This document shows positions 27,000-35,761 of a stretch of DNA of 64,000 nt, piece by piece (position 1 is the stretch's first letter; each line of letters starts with the position of its first letter). The translations under genes and the position numbers were made by a program. Source of the stretch: Pseudophaeobacter flagellatus (GTDB lineage: Bacteria > Pseudomonadota > Alphaproteobacteria > Rhodobacterales > Rhodobacteraceae); the NCBI RefSeq assembly GCF_021228235.1, contig NZ_JAJQRG010000003.1, positions 62,001 to 126,000 on the forward strand, read 5' to 3'. The notes beneath the pieces were generated by a model that saw only the letters and a list, made by a program, of their open reading frames with translations, was not told the origin of the DNA and searched no databases.

Positions 27000-28634
27000 A
27001 TGAGTGATTGGACTTCTGGCTATGTGGCCGATGTTGACTACACGCATGATTTTTTCCACGAGATGACACCGGCTGTGCTGGCTCTGTCTGCGACCTCTCG
27101 CGGGCAGAAACACGGGCTGAACCAAAAACGGCTCAGCTATTGTGAGCTGGGCTGCGGCCAGGGATTTACCGCGAATCTTTTGGCGGCGGCGAACCCGCAT
27201 ATAGAGTTCCACGCGATGGATTTCATGCCTGCACATATCGCGGGCGCGCGTGAGCTGGCGACCGAGGCTGGCCTGGATAATGTACATTTCTATGATCGCT
27301 CCTTTGCGGATTTCGAAGAGGAAACCGCCCTGCCCAAGCAATTCGATGTGATCGCGCTACATGGGGTGATGAGCTGGGTTTCCAAGGAAAATCAGGACCT
27401 TATTGTCGATTTCATTGGCCGCCGCCTGACCGCAGGCGGTATGGTCTATGTCAGCTACAATGTTCTTGCGGCCTGGGCTGCGACAATGCCCTTGCGGCGG
27501 GTGCTGCTGGATCACGCGGCACAAAGCTCTTCCCCGACAGAAGACCGGGTGGATGAGGCGCTGGCCTTTGCCGCCAAGCTGGAAGCGACCGGCGCCAAGT
27601 TCTTCACCATCAATCCTTCGGCCAGTTCGCGTCTGGGCAGTGCCAAGAATATGTCGCGCAAGTATCTGGCGCATGAGCTGTTCAATGCCGACTGGACGCC
27701 GTTCCATTTTGGCGATCTCGCGGCGCATCTGGATCAGGCCAAGCTGAGCTTTGTTGGCTCTTCCTGTATGCTGGACCATGTGGCGGACATCTCTCTGACG
27801 CCGCAGCAGGGTGAACTGCTTGCGGCCGAAAGTGACCCGGTACAGCGTGAAAACCTGCGCGATGTTATGGTGAATGAACAGTTCCGGTCTGACCTGTTTG
27901 TAAAGGGGCCACGCCAGCACACCGAACGCAGTGCCATTGGCGCCTGGTTCGAAACCCCGCTAGCCCTGATGCAGCGCTACAATGGCGGCGTGCTCAAGCT
28001 TAGCTGGCGTCTGGGCGAGATCACGCTGGATCACGACCAGTACGCGCCCATTCTAGAGGCCCTGGCAGCAGGCCCGGCCACAGTGCGCAGCCTGTTGGAT
28101 CAAGGCGTATTCGGGCGCATGACCTGGGGCGAAATTTCCCGCCTTCTGACCATCCTTGTCGGATCTGGCACCCTGTCGCCCTGTTTGCCGCTGGAAGGGC
28201 GCGCTGCGCGCGAGGCACGCTGCCAGGCCTTCAATCTGGCTCTGTGCAAACGGGCTGAAGACAGCGATACCCTGCGTTTTCTGGCCTCTCCGGTGACGGG
28301 CGGCGGTGTTGAGTTTGATCGCTTTGAGCAGCTGTTCCTGCTGGCGCTGAGCGAGGGCAAGACGCATCCCAACCAATGGGCCGACTTGGTCTGGGGGATT
28401 TTGTCGGCGCAGGGCCAACGTGTACACCACGAAGGACGCATGCTTGAGAGTGACGCGGAAAACCTAGCGGTTTTGCAGGTGCGGGCGGCGAATTTTGCCG
28501 TGCGTCGCTTGCCGCTTTGCGTCACTCTTGGGTTGTGCTTGCCGCTACAGGAAGGGTTTACAGTCCCAGACCTGCAAGAAGATGTCGACCTGGATGATAC
28601 AGAGCTTCCCCGCCAGCTTCGCGGTGTTGCCTGA
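27000..28634 (+). CDS. SAM-dependent methyltransferase with C-terminal regulatory domain
   Basis: 544 residues. N-terminal class I methyltransferase fold (~30-190) with the SAM-binding 'YCELGCGQGFTANLLAAANP' and acidic 'FHAMDFMPAH', then 'FDVIALHGVMSWV'. The remaining ~300 residues match the methyltransferase regulatory domain (PKMT_Reg) that accompanies such enzymes. No signal peptide. RBS AGAGGTGG. It is separated from soxD by a terminator and seems monocistronic. The substrate, protein or polysaccharide, is unknown. Confidence 0.82.
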   Translation: MSDWTSGYVADVDYTHDFFHEMTPAVLALSATSRGQKHGLNQKRLSYCELGCGQGFTANLLAAANPHIEFHAMDFMPAHIAGARELATEAGLDNVHFYDRSFADFEEETALPKQFDVIALHGVMSWVSKENQDLIVDFIGRRLTAGGMVYVSYNVLAAWAATMPLRRVLLDHAAQSSSPTEDRVDEALAFAAKLEATGAKFFTINPSASSRLGSAKNMSRKYLAHELFNADWTPFHFGDLAAHLDQAKLSFVGSSCMLDHVADISLTPQQGELLAAESDPVQRENLRDVMVNEQFRSDLFVKGPRQHTERSAIGAWFETPLALMQRYNGGVLKLSWRLGEITLDHDQYAPILEALAAGPATVRSLLDQGVFGRMTWGEISRLLTILVGSGTLSPCLPLEGRAAREARCQAFNLALCKRAEDSDTLRFLASPVTGGGVEFDRFEQLFLLALSEGKTHPNQWADLVWGILSAQGQRVHHEGRMLESDAENLAVLQVRAANFAVRRLPLCVTLGLCLPLQEGFTVPDLQEDVDLDDTELPRQLRGVA

Positions 28635-28730
28635 GCGTGGTCTCTGGGGCCGCTGACAAGACGCCAGATCTGATCCCCCGCAGCCATGCCTGTGGGGGGG
28701 GCTGTGATCAGGGGCAGCTGCGCCCTGCCT

Positions 28731-29738
28731 CTAGCCCCAACCTTTGCGAAAGAAATGCGGTGAGGCACCAAATCGGCGTTTGAACTGGCGCGAAAAATGG
28801 GTCGAATTGTTAAAGCCAGAGGCCAGTGCGATTTCTGTCACGCTCATTGAGGTTTCATTCATCAGGGCAAAGGCATGGGCAAGGCGCATGTCAAAATAGA
28901 CATGCATTGGGCTTTGGTTCAGATAGCGTGAAAACAGTCGTTCCAATTGGCGCCGAGAGATATCCAGCTGGGCGCAGAGATCGCCAATAGAGAGCGGATC
29001 TTCGATGGCGGATTGCATCAGCTGCAGCGCATTCAGCAGGCGCTGGTTGCGGCTGCCGATGGCTACGGCAAAGTTGGATTTCTGCGGCACTGCCTGCCCA
29101 CCCGAGCGCACATGCAGGCACATATCGGCAACGATGATCGCCAGTTGTTTGCCGTGGCGCGCCTCGATCAGGTTGAGCATCAGATCGGTGGCCGCATTGC
29201 CGCCGCCGCAGGTCATCAGGGCGCCACTTATTTCAAAGGTATTGGCCGTGGGGTACAGATCCGGATAGCTTTCCTGAAAGCCGGGCTGATTTTCCCAGTG
29301 CAGGGTAAAGGGCTGATCACGGATCAGCCCGGCCTGGGCCAGGGCAAAGGCGCCAGTACAGATGCCGCCGATAGAGCGGCCAAACCGGCTTTCGCGCCGC
29401 AGCCAGTTGAGCGTCGCCTCACCTGCGGTGGACTGCGGCTCGACCCCAGCGCAGACAAAGCCCAAAGCATCCGCAGGCAGGGGTTGCAGGGGCATGTCAG
29501 GGGTGACCTTCATGCCATTTGAACAGCGGATTGGCGCGCCATCCTCGGTTAGGATGAACCAGCGATAAAGCTTGGAATTGGTGACCTGATTGGCAATGCG
29601 CAGAGGTTCGATTGCGGCCGCAACCGCCAGCATTGTCGCCTTGGGCAGCAGCAGGAAGTAAAAATCTTGTGGTGCCCCGGCAAAGGGCACGGCCAGGGTG
29701 GCAGCGGCACCCTTTTGCACAAAATTGTCATCTGTCAT
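28731..29738 (-). CDS. GlxA-family AraC-type transcriptional regulator
   Basis: 335 residues from ATG 29738. An N-terminal DJ-1/PfpI-like (class I glutamine amidotransferase-like) domain (~20-190) with 'GGICTGAFALAQAGL' and 'MTCGGGNAATDLMLNLIEARHG', and a C-terminal AraC double HTH: 'LSIGDLCAQLDISRRQLERLF' and 'MSVTEIALASGFNNSTHFSRQFKRRFG'. This architecture is shared with GbdR, ArgR and CdhR, regulators of amine and amino-acid catabolism, which are common in Roseobacters. No metabolic target is adjacent, so its ligand is open. Confidence 0.87.
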   Translation of the reverse strand: MTDDNFVQKGAAATLAVPFAGAPQDFYFLLLPKATMLAVAAAIEPLRIANQVTNSKLYRWFILTEDGAPIRCSNGMKVTPDMPLQPLPADALGFVCAGVEPQSTAGEATLNWLRRESRFGRSIGGICTGAFALAQAGLIRDQPFTLHWENQPGFQESYPDLYPTANTFEISGALMTCGGGNAATDLMLNLIEARHGKQLAIIVADMCLHVRSGGQAVPQKSNFAVAIGSRNQRLLNALQLMQSAIEDPLSIGDLCAQLDISRRQLERLFSRYLNQSPMHVYFDMRLAHAFALMNETSMSVTEIALASGFNNSTHFSRQFKRRFGASPHFFRKGWG

Positions 29739-30083
29739 GGCATGGTCCTGGTCCAAAGGCGTGAGAGACCCCCAAGGGGTTCAGGCGGGAGACAGGTCAA
29801 TACCGGTGGAGGGACGGCAAAATGCGACATCCCACCGGGGGCCGGGGCTGGCCTCTCTTGCTTTGCGTTTACGGGGTATTCCTGCGGATCTGCCCTAAGA
29901 TTACGACTGCGCTCCGATGATTTGCGACGCTGGTGCTACAGACGCATTGCAGCGGGGTGTTGCAATGGGGACAGCTGCGTAAAAACAACGGTCGGCCCTT
30001 GCAGGCCCAAGGGGGCAATACTAAGACTCAGGTAACACTCGTCGGGTATGGTACCAGACATAACACAACGCAGGCAGGTTCGC
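29739..30083. other. Intergenic region between the GlxA regulator and clpP
   Basis: 345 bases with divergent promoters expected. I see no hairpin with T run, no RNA gene and no supported small gene. Possible weak start signals exist but none that I can defend. Confidence 0.4.
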
Positions 30084-30716
30084 ATGAATGATCCAAGAGA
30101 AACTTATATGAATACCCTCGTGCCCATGGTGGTCGAACAGACCAGCCGGGGAGAGCGAGCCTATGATATCTTTTCGCGCCTGCTGAAAGAGCGGATCATC
30201 TTTTTGAATGGACCCGTGCATGACGGCATGTCCTCGCTGATCGTGGCGCAGCTGCTGCATCTTGAGGCAGAGAATCCTTCGAAAGAGATCTCGATGTATA
30301 TCAACTCCCCCGGCGGTGTTGTGACCTCGGGCCTGTCGATTTATGATACCATGCAGTATATCAAACCCAAGGTTTCGACCCTGGTGATTGGCCAGGCGGC
30401 CTCTATGGGGTCGTTGCTGCTGACGGCTGGTGAAAAAGGCATGCGTTTCTCGCTGCCCAATTCTCGCGTCATGGTGCACCAGCCATCTGGTGGTTTTCAG
30501 GGCCAGGCGACGGATATCATGATTCACGCTGAAGAGACCCTGAAGCTGAAGCGGCGCTTGAACGAGATCTATGTCAAGCACACCGGCCAGGAGCTGGAGA
30601 AGGTCGAAGCGGCGCTAGAACGTGACAATTTCATGGATCCCGAAGAGGCCAAGGCCTTTGGCCTGATCGACGAGATCGTTGAAAATCGCGCCAAAGGTGA
30701 CGACGAGGAGAGCTGA
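30084..30716 (+). CDS. clpP: ATP-dependent Clp protease proteolytic subunit
   Basis: 210 residues from ATG 30084 (N-terminus [20 protein letters not shown], typical of alphaproteobacterial ClpP). Catalytic Ser in '[11 protein letters not shown]' and His in 'VMVHQPSGG', with the Asp in the later helix region. ClpP forms the double-ring serine protease that degrades unfolded substrates delivered by ClpX or ClpA. It is followed by its own terminator and by clpX. Confidence 0.98.
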   Translation: MNDPRETYMNTLVPMVVEQTSRGERAYDIFSRLLKERIIFLNGPVHDGMSSLIVAQLLHLEAENPSKEISMYINSPGGVVTSGLSIYDTMQYIKPKVSTLVIGQAASMGSLLLTAGEKGMRFSLPNSRVMVHQPSGGFQGQATDIMIHAEETLKLKRRLNEIYVKHTGQELEKVEAALERDNFMDPEEAKAFGLIDEIVENRAKGDDEES

Positions 30717-30737
30717 GGCTCGCCTAAGTGAACGAGC

Positions 30738-30769
30738 ATATGCCCCGCATTCGCCGGGGCATATATTTT
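30738..30769 (+). terminator. Terminator between clpP and clpX
   Basis: Perfect 9-base arms ATATGCCCC (30738-30746) and GGGGCATAT (30756-30764), extended by one G-C pair in the loop, then ATTTTG. Placed 21 bases after clpP; clpX may thus also have its own promoter. Confidence 0.8.
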
Positions 30770-30860
30770 GACATTGTGGCGGCGGGTGGGCTGTCATAAG
30801 CTGGCCAAAAGGCGGAGAGCCCGGCGACGCCGGTTGTCCGAGCGGACTGAAAGGTAGACC

Positions 30861-32135
30861 ATGGCGACGAATTCGAGTGGCGACAGCAAGAACACGCTTT
30901 ACTGCAGCTTCTGTGGCAAAAGCCAACATGAGGTGCGCAAACTGATTGCGGGCCCCACCGTGTTCATCTGCGACGAATGCGTTGAGCTGTGCATGGATAT
31001 CATCCGGGAGGAAACCAAGGCTTCTGGGTTGAAGGCAACCGATGGCGTGCCGAGCCCGAAAGACATCTGCCAGGTGCTGGATGACTATGTGATTGGTCAG
31101 GCCATGGCGAAAAAAGTGCTCTCGGTGGCGGTGCATAACCATTACAAACGGCTTAATCATGCCCAAAAAGCGGGCAGTGATATCGAGCTGGCCAAATCCA
31201 ACATCCTGCTGATCGGCCCCACCGGCTGCGGTAAGACCTTGCTGGCGCAGACCTTGGCGCGCATCCTGGATGTGCCCTTTACCATGGCTGATGCCACTAC
31301 CCTGACAGAGGCCGGCTATGTTGGTGAGGATGTTGAAAACATCATCCTCAAGCTCTTGCAGGCCTCGGAATATAACGTCGAGCGGGCGCAGCGTGGCATT
31401 GTCTATATTGATGAAGTCGACAAAATCACCCGCAAGTCGGAAAACCCGTCGATCACCCGCGATGTCTCGGGCGAGGGGGTGCAGCAGGCGCTGCTGAAAC
31501 TGATGGAAGGCACCGTTGCAAGCGTGCCACCGCAGGGCGGGCGGAAACATCCACAGCAGGAATTCTTGCAGGTCGACACGACAAATATCTTGTTCATCTG
31601 CGGCGGCGCTTTTGCGGGTTTGGATCGAATCATCGCGCAGCGCGGCAAGGGCTCGGCGATGGGTTTTGGCGCCGATGTGCGCAACAATGACGACCGCGGC
31701 GTTGGCGAAATCTTCCAGGATCTGGAGCCTGAGGATCTGCTGAAGTTTGGTCTGATCCCTGAATTTGTTGGCCGTCTGCCGGTTCTGGCAACTCTGGAGG
31801 ATCTGGATGAAGATGCCCTGGTGACCATCCTGACCAAGCCGAAGAACGCGCTGGTGAAGCAGTATCAACGCCTGTTTGAGCTGGAAGACACCGAGCTGGA
31901 CTTTACCGAAGAGGCGCTAAGCGCCATCGCAAAACGTGCGATTCAACGTAAAACCGGTGCCCGTGGTCTGCGTTCTATTCTTGAGGATCTGCTGCTGGAA
32001 ACCATGTTTGAGCTGCCCGGTATGGAAAGCGTCACGAAGGTGGTGGTCAACGAAGAGGCGGTTACATCCGATGCCCAGCCGTTGATGATCTACACCGATG
32101 CAGAAGCAGAAAAAGAGCCCGCGTCAGCGAGCTGA
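30861..32135 (+). CDS. clpX: ClpX unfoldase subunit
   Basis: 424 residues, the usual length. N-terminal zinc-binding domain with the four Cys in 'YCSFCGKSQ' and '[10 protein letters not shown]', Walker A '[15 protein letters not shown]', Walker B '[11 protein letters not shown]', the pore loop '[11 protein letters not shown]' (GYVG) and sensor region '[17 protein letters not shown]'. The IGF-like ClpP docking loop lies near 'MGFGADV'. Directly downstream of clpP in the same orientation. Confidence 0.98.
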   Translation: MATNSSGDSKNTLYCSFCGKSQHEVRKLIAGPTVFICDECVELCMDIIREETKASGLKATDGVPSPKDICQVLDDYVIGQAMAKKVLSVAVHNHYKRLNHAQKAGSDIELAKSNILLIGPTGCGKTLLAQTLARILDVPFTMADATTLTEAGYVGEDVENIILKLLQASEYNVERAQRGIVYIDEVDKITRKSENPSITRDVSGEGVQQALLKLMEGTVASVPPQGGRKHPQQEFLQVDTTNILFICGGAFAGLDRIIAQRGKGSAMGFGADVRNNDDRGVGEIFQDLEPEDLLKFGLIPEFVGRLPVLATLEDLDEDALVTILTKPKNALVKQYQRLFELEDTELDFTEEALSAIAKRAIQRKTGARGLRSILEDLLLETMFELPGMESVTKVVVNEEAVTSDAQPLMIYTDAEAEKEPASAS

Positions 32136-32183
32136 GCCTGTGATGCGTGATGCAGGGAGCCTAAAACCCTGATCTGTTTTGAG

Positions 32184-32214
32184 CGGCCAATGTCTTGATG
32201 ACATTGGCCGTTTT
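32184..32214 (+). terminator. Rho-independent terminator of clpX
   Basis: Perfect 11-base arms CGGCCAATGTC (32184-32194) and GACATTGGCCG (32200-32210), loop TTGAT, then TTTTCT. Confidence 0.95.
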
Positions 32215-32292
32215 CTATTGGTACAGAGGGGTCATACAGGTAAATGGGGTCTTAGCATACTGGAGTTGCAGCCTTGGGGGCTTTGTCCCATC

Positions 32293-32340
32293 GCGCCCGT
32301 TGGGCGCTCCCCCCAGGATATTTTGGGCCAAATGAAAGGA
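32293..32340 (+). repeat. Hairpin-plus-tail intergenic repeat, copy A
   Basis: Stem GCGCCC/GGGCGC (32293-32307) followed directly by a conserved tail (32308-32340) of the form TCCCCC.GGATATTTT.GGCCAAATGAA.GG. A second copy with a different but intact stem is at 62336-62386. Both end just before the ribosome site of the next gene. Confidence 0.75.
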
Positions 32341-32347
32341 ACAGAGA

Positions 32348-32716
32348 ATGGCTAGGATCAGACGTATTTCATCGGGTGGAGAATTTGAGGCCAAGGTCGG
32401 CTATTGCCGTGCTGTAGTAGCGGGCGGTTTTGTACATGTGGCAGGCACCGTTGGTCAGGGTGAGGATGTGCTGAGCCAGTGTCAGTCAGCACTGGACATA
32501 ATCGGCAAGGCCCTGGCGGAGGTGGGGGGCTCTTTTGCGGATGTGGTGCGGGTGAACTATTACCTGCCAGATGCCAAAGAATTTGCGCCCTGCTGGCCGT
32601 TGCTGGCGGAAACATTTGGTGGCAATCCGCCAGCAGCCACGATGATTGAAACGGGGCTGATTGATCCGAAATACCGCATTGAGATCGAAGTGACGGCGCT
32701 GGCGCCACCTCCCTAA
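32348..32716 (+). CDS. Rid-family (YjgF) protein, non-archetypal
   Basis: 122 residues with the Rid fold: 'VAGGFVHVAGTVGQGED', 'SALDIIGKALAEVGGSFADVVRVNYYL' and 'PPAATMIETGLIDPKYRIEIEVTA'. The catalytic Arg of E. coli RidA (in FPARS) is replaced by Ala97 (PPAAT), so it is unlikely to deaminate enamines/imines like RidA and belongs among the Rid4-7-type subgroups whose roles are less clear. It sits behind repeat copy A and before decayed DNA. Confidence 0.85.
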   Translation: MARIRRISSGGEFEAKVGYCRAVVAGGFVHVAGTVGQGEDVLSQCQSALDIIGKALAEVGGSFADVVRVNYYLPDAKEFAPCWPLLAETFGGNPPAATMIETGLIDPKYRIEIEVTALAPPP

Positions 32717-33084
32717 GTATTGGGTCGAATGGGCCTGTATCCTAGCGGTTGAGGTGGAGGAAAGTACAACCCTGTGCCCTGTTCAGGAGGGGCAGGCTGT
32801 CGCTGTCAATATCTTTGCGCCGCATGATTGCTGTCTCGCTAAACCATAATCGCCCTGTTTTTATCGACCATCGAGTTGCGGCCCGATCGGGGCGCGGGTT
32901 GCTTGTGCTGTGGCTGGTACGCTTGCAGGCTGTACGGTGGGGCGCCTCCCTCTCGCGCATTGCTTGGCAATACCCTGCCGGGCAACGGAGGAAACAGATC
33001 AGCATCCGTGGTGCGATGCGTGGAAAGGTGGTCAAGACAACAATCCCCGACACGCCAGCGCCCTGTCCGCGCTAAGGTGAACCG
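32717..33084. other. Gene-free degraded segment
   Basis: 368 bases between the Rid gene and the transposase remnant. Frames on both strands lack recognisable domains. It is probably residual DNA from the same insertion and decay event. Confidence 0.4.
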
Positions 33085-33504
33085 CGTGTTCTGGGCGCGA
33101 GCGTCGAGCCCGATCTGGAACAGGCCCTGCATGAACGGCGGTCGGTCCAGAACGGTGGGCAATATTTGTCCATTCGATACACCGAGCGTCTGGTCGACGC
33201 CGGGAGCGAACCATCGGTCGGCAGCCTTGGTGACCCTTATGACAACGGTCTTGCTGAGACAATAAACGGTCGCTCCAAAACCGAGCGGGTCCACCGCCAA
33301 GGCCCGTGGCGCAATCTGCAGGATCTGGAAATGGCCGCCTTGGATGGGTCGGTTCGTTCAACAACCGCCGACGGCTCGGACCCCTCGGAAACATCCCGCC
33401 GACAGAGGCAAAAGAGAACTTTTATGCACTGCGTGATCTGCTCGATGTGGTCGCGTGAAGTGAAGCAAAGGCAATGGAGTAAAGCCGGGGCGCGCTATCC
33501 CTAA
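33085..33504 (+). pseudogene. IS3-family transposase (OrfB) remnant
   Basis: After an in-frame stop at 33073, the frame reads a C-terminal piece of an IS3/IS51-type DDE transposase: 'LEQALHERRSVQNGG', 'YLSIRYTERLVDAG', 'EPSVGSLGDPYDNGLAETING' (with the catalytic Glu in AETING) and 'HRQGPWRNLQDLE'. The upstream catalytic domain, the start, OrfA and both inverted repeats are missing, and similarity fades after about 33360. A dead fragment of an old insertion. Confidence 0.8.
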
Positions 33505-33532
33505 AATCTGAACCCGGAGATCGAGAGGGGGC

Positions 33533-33628
33533 ATGGGTCTGCAAATGAGGCTGACGGATCCGTTTGGCAATCGGCTGATCTTTTTGCGGGCAAGCGACGC
33601 AGGCTACCGGACCTTAAGGCATTCGTGA
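33533..33628 (+). pseudogene. Tail fragment of a VOC (glyoxalase/bleomycin-resistance) protein
   Basis: A 31-residue frame reads 'MRLTDPFGNRLIFLRAS', the typical last beta-strand motif (DPxGNxLxF) of VOC-superfamily proteins, with no upstream domain. It probably is the 3' end of a gene cut off by the neighbouring IS3-type insertion. The match is short, so confidence is limited. Confidence 0.5.
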
Positions 33629-33730
33629 TAGTTATGCCAAAACCCGCCAGGGGCGTCCCACAGCGCTGCAAGCCACTGGACCTTGGCGGGAAATTACGTC
33701 ATACGGTTGAGGAAATCTTCGGAGGCATCC

Positions 33731-34117
33731 ATGGGAATCCTGAATACTCTTTTGCGCGCTGTGACATGGTGGAACGGTCAGACGCTGAACACCCAGATCT
33801 TTACCGCGCGTAAGGGCGTTAAGGTGGGTGAGGATGATCAGGGCAATGTGTTTTATCACACAGCCGATGACAGTCGCCGTTGGGTGATCTTTAATGGCGA
33901 GGTTGAAGCCTCGCGCATTGGCGCTGACTGGCATGGGTGGTTGCATCGCACCTTTGATGACTTGCCCAGCAAAAAGCCACTGGTCCACAAGGACTGGGAA
34001 AAGCCGCATCAGGAAAACCTGACGGGCACCCTGCAGGCCTATGCTCCGGCCGGGTCGATCCGCGCAGGGGGCAGCCCACAGCCGCGCAGCGATTACGAGG
34101 CTTGGGTCCCGGAATAA
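33731..34117 (+). CDS. NDUFA12-like complex I accessory subunit
   Basis: 128 residues from ATG 33731 (CGGAGG upstream). '[41 protein letters not shown]' and '[15 protein letters not shown]' with 'WHGWLHRT' are the conserved core of the 17.2-kDa NADH:ubiquinone oxidoreductase subunit found in alphaproteobacteria and mitochondria. It is encoded away from the nuo operon, as usual, and starts a familiar block with mlaD, DUF2155 and aat. Confidence 0.93.
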   Translation: MGILNTLLRAVTWWNGQTLNTQIFTARKGVKVGEDDQGNVFYHTADDSRRWVIFNGEVEASRIGADWHGWLHRTFDDLPSKKPLVHKDWEKPHQENLTGTLQAYAPAGSIRAGGSPQPRSDYEAWVPE

Positions 34118-34227
34118 GGCTCAGCCTGCGCATGGGTCCTGTCGGACTCGCGTATTTTCTGGGCTAAGGGTGCTTTGCCCTTTGGCCCTTTGTTTGATTT
34201 ACCCCAAAGATCTAGGCTGAGACCCCA

Positions 34228-34680
34228 ATGTCGCACAATACAACTGAAGTTCTGGCCGGTGGCGTCGTTCTGGCCGTTGCCCTTGGATTTGCCGTCTACG
34301 CTGGGCAGGTTGCCGGGCTATCCGCTGCAAGGGGCGGCTATGAGCTGGCGGCCTCTTTCCGATCTTTGGAAGGGGTTAGCGTCGGCACTGATGTGCGCCT
34401 GGCCGGTGTCAAGATTGGCACGGTGACGGGCGTTGATCTCAACCAGCAGACCTTTCGCGCCGATACTCGTTTTTCGGTGCTGGAGGGGATCAAAGTGCCC
34501 GACGACAGTTCGGTGATTATTTCCTCTGAAGGTCTTTTGGGCGGGAATTTTGTCGAGATTATGCCGGGGGGATCGCCGTATAATTTTGAACCGGGCGATG
34601 AGGTGCTTGATACCCAAGGCGCGGTCAGCCTGATTTCACTGCTGGTCAAATTTGTCTCGGGCAGTGGGGGTGATTCGTGA
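34228..34680 (+). CDS. mlaD: MlaD/MCE-domain lipid-transport protein
   Basis: 150 residues. One N-terminal membrane anchor (~8-28) and a single MCE domain: 'YELAASFRSLEGVSVGTDVRLAGVKIGTVTG' and 'ISSEGLLGGNFVEIMPGG'. MlaD is the periplasmic substrate-binding subunit of the Mla phospholipid transporter that maintains outer-membrane asymmetry. The other mla genes are not adjacent. It overlaps the DUF2155 gene by 4 bases (GTGA). Confidence 0.93.
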   Translation: MSHNTTEVLAGGVVLAVALGFAVYAGQVAGLSAARGGYELAASFRSLEGVSVGTDVRLAGVKIGTVTGVDLNQQTFRADTRFSVLEGIKVPDDSSVIISSEGLLGGNFVEIMPGGSPYNFEPGDEVLDTQGAVSLISLLVKFVSGSGGDS

Positions 34681-35066
34681 ACTTTGGGCGAACAGTTCGA
34701 CTGCGCCAGCTGGCGGTAGCCTTTGTTCTGGGCCTAGCTGGGCTGCCTGCTGTGGCGCAGGAAGAGCCGGCCGAACGTGGTGTCGCTGCGGTTCTGCGTG
34801 GGCTGGATAAGGTCAACGGTCACAATATCGACGTGGATATCCCCACCGGCGGCAGCGCCGAGGTTTTCGGCCTGATCGTTACCCTGACAGAATGCCGCTA
34901 TCCGGTGGCAAACCCCACAGGCGACGCCTTTGCCTATCTGACTATCCGTGATCCGCAGAATGGCGAGGTGTTCTTTGATGGGTGGATGATTGCCTCTAGC
35001 CCGGCGCTGTCAGCGCTGGATCACGCACGCTATGACGTCTGGGTCATCCGCTGCAAGAGCAGCTGA
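34677..35066 (+). CDS. DUF2155 exported protein
   Basis: 129 residues from GTG 34677, coupled to mlaD. Signal peptide ending after AVAQ. 'LRGLDKVNGHNIDVDIPTG', 'VTLTECRYPVANPTGDAFAYLTI' and 'FFDGWMIASSPALSALDHARYDVWVIRC' are the DUF2155 core, with two cysteines likely disulfide bonded. Function unknown; the steady pairing with mlaD suggests a cell-envelope role. Its last 37 bases overlap the end of the convergent aat gene. Confidence 0.88.
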   Translation: MNFGRTVRLRQLAVAFVLGLAGLPAVAQEEPAERGVAAVLRGLDKVNGHNIDVDIPTGGSAEVFGLIVTLTECRYPVANPTGDAFAYLTIRDPQNGEVFFDGWMIASSPALSALDHARYDVWVIRCKSS

Positions 35067-35662
35067 GGTGAGGGGATTTCCGGCGCAGTGAAATCCGCCT
35101 GCCGTGCAATGGCCTGCGCCAGACGGGCCTTATAGGTGGCGCGGGGGATTTCTACCGCCCCCAGAGAGGCCAGATGCGGCGTCAGAAACTGCGTATCACA
35201 GAGCACAAAGCCAGCCTGGCGCAAGCGATCCATCAGATAGGCCAGGGCAATCTTGGATGCGTCCCGCCGCTGTGAAAACATGCTTTCGCCAAAGAAACCG
35301 CCCCCCAGCGAGACGCCGTAAAGGCCGCCAATAAGCTGGCCCTGCTGCCAGACCTCAAGCGAATGGGCATTGCCCATGGCGTGCAGATCCAGGTAGCGGG
35401 CATGGATTTCGCGGTTGATCCAGGTCTCTTGCCGGTCTGCGCAGGCCTCAACCACAGTGCCAAAAGCGCGATTGATCGTGATCTCAAACTCGCCGCGACG
35501 GATGGTTTTGGCCAATGACCGCGAGATATGAAACCCTTCGATCGGAAAGATGCCCCGGCGTTTGGGGTCCACCCAAAAGATCTCATCGTCGTCGCGGTGC
35601 TCGGCCATTGGAAAAACCCCAACGGAATAGGCGTGCAGCAAGAGATCGGGGGTGAGGCTCAT
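35030..35662 (-). CDS. aat: Leucyl/phenylalanyl-tRNA-protein transferase
   Basis: 210 residues from ATG 35662. 'LLLHAYSVGVFPMAEHRDDDEIFWVDPKRRGIFPIEGFHISRSL', 'HAMGNAHSLEVW' and 'LIGGLYGVSLGGGFFGESMFS' are family hallmarks. The enzyme adds Leu or Phe to N-terminal Arg/Lys of proteins, making substrates for ClpS/ClpAP in the N-end rule pathway. A longer frame to 35749 exists, but its extra residues do not resemble the family. Confidence 0.96.
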   Translation of the reverse strand: MSLTPDLLLHAYSVGVFPMAEHRDDDEIFWVDPKRRGIFPIEGFHISRSLAKTIRRGEFEITINRAFGTVVEACADRQETWINREIHARYLDLHAMGNAHSLEVWQQGQLIGGLYGVSLGGGFFGESMFSQRRDASKIALAYLMDRLRQAGFVLCDTQFLTPHLASLGAVEIPRATYKARLAQAIARQADFTAPEIPSPQLLLQRMTQTS

Positions 35663-35761
35663 CTGGCGAACCGCCTGAAGATCGGAGGAGAGTATGGGCC
35701 CAGAGCGGGCAGCAAGGGCATTGGGGCGCAGCATTGTGCCACGCCCCAAGTTTGATCGGGG

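Noticed and set aside
30615-31868. 417-codon minus-strand frame opposite clpX
   Set aside because: Purely antisense to one of the most conserved genes in bacteria.
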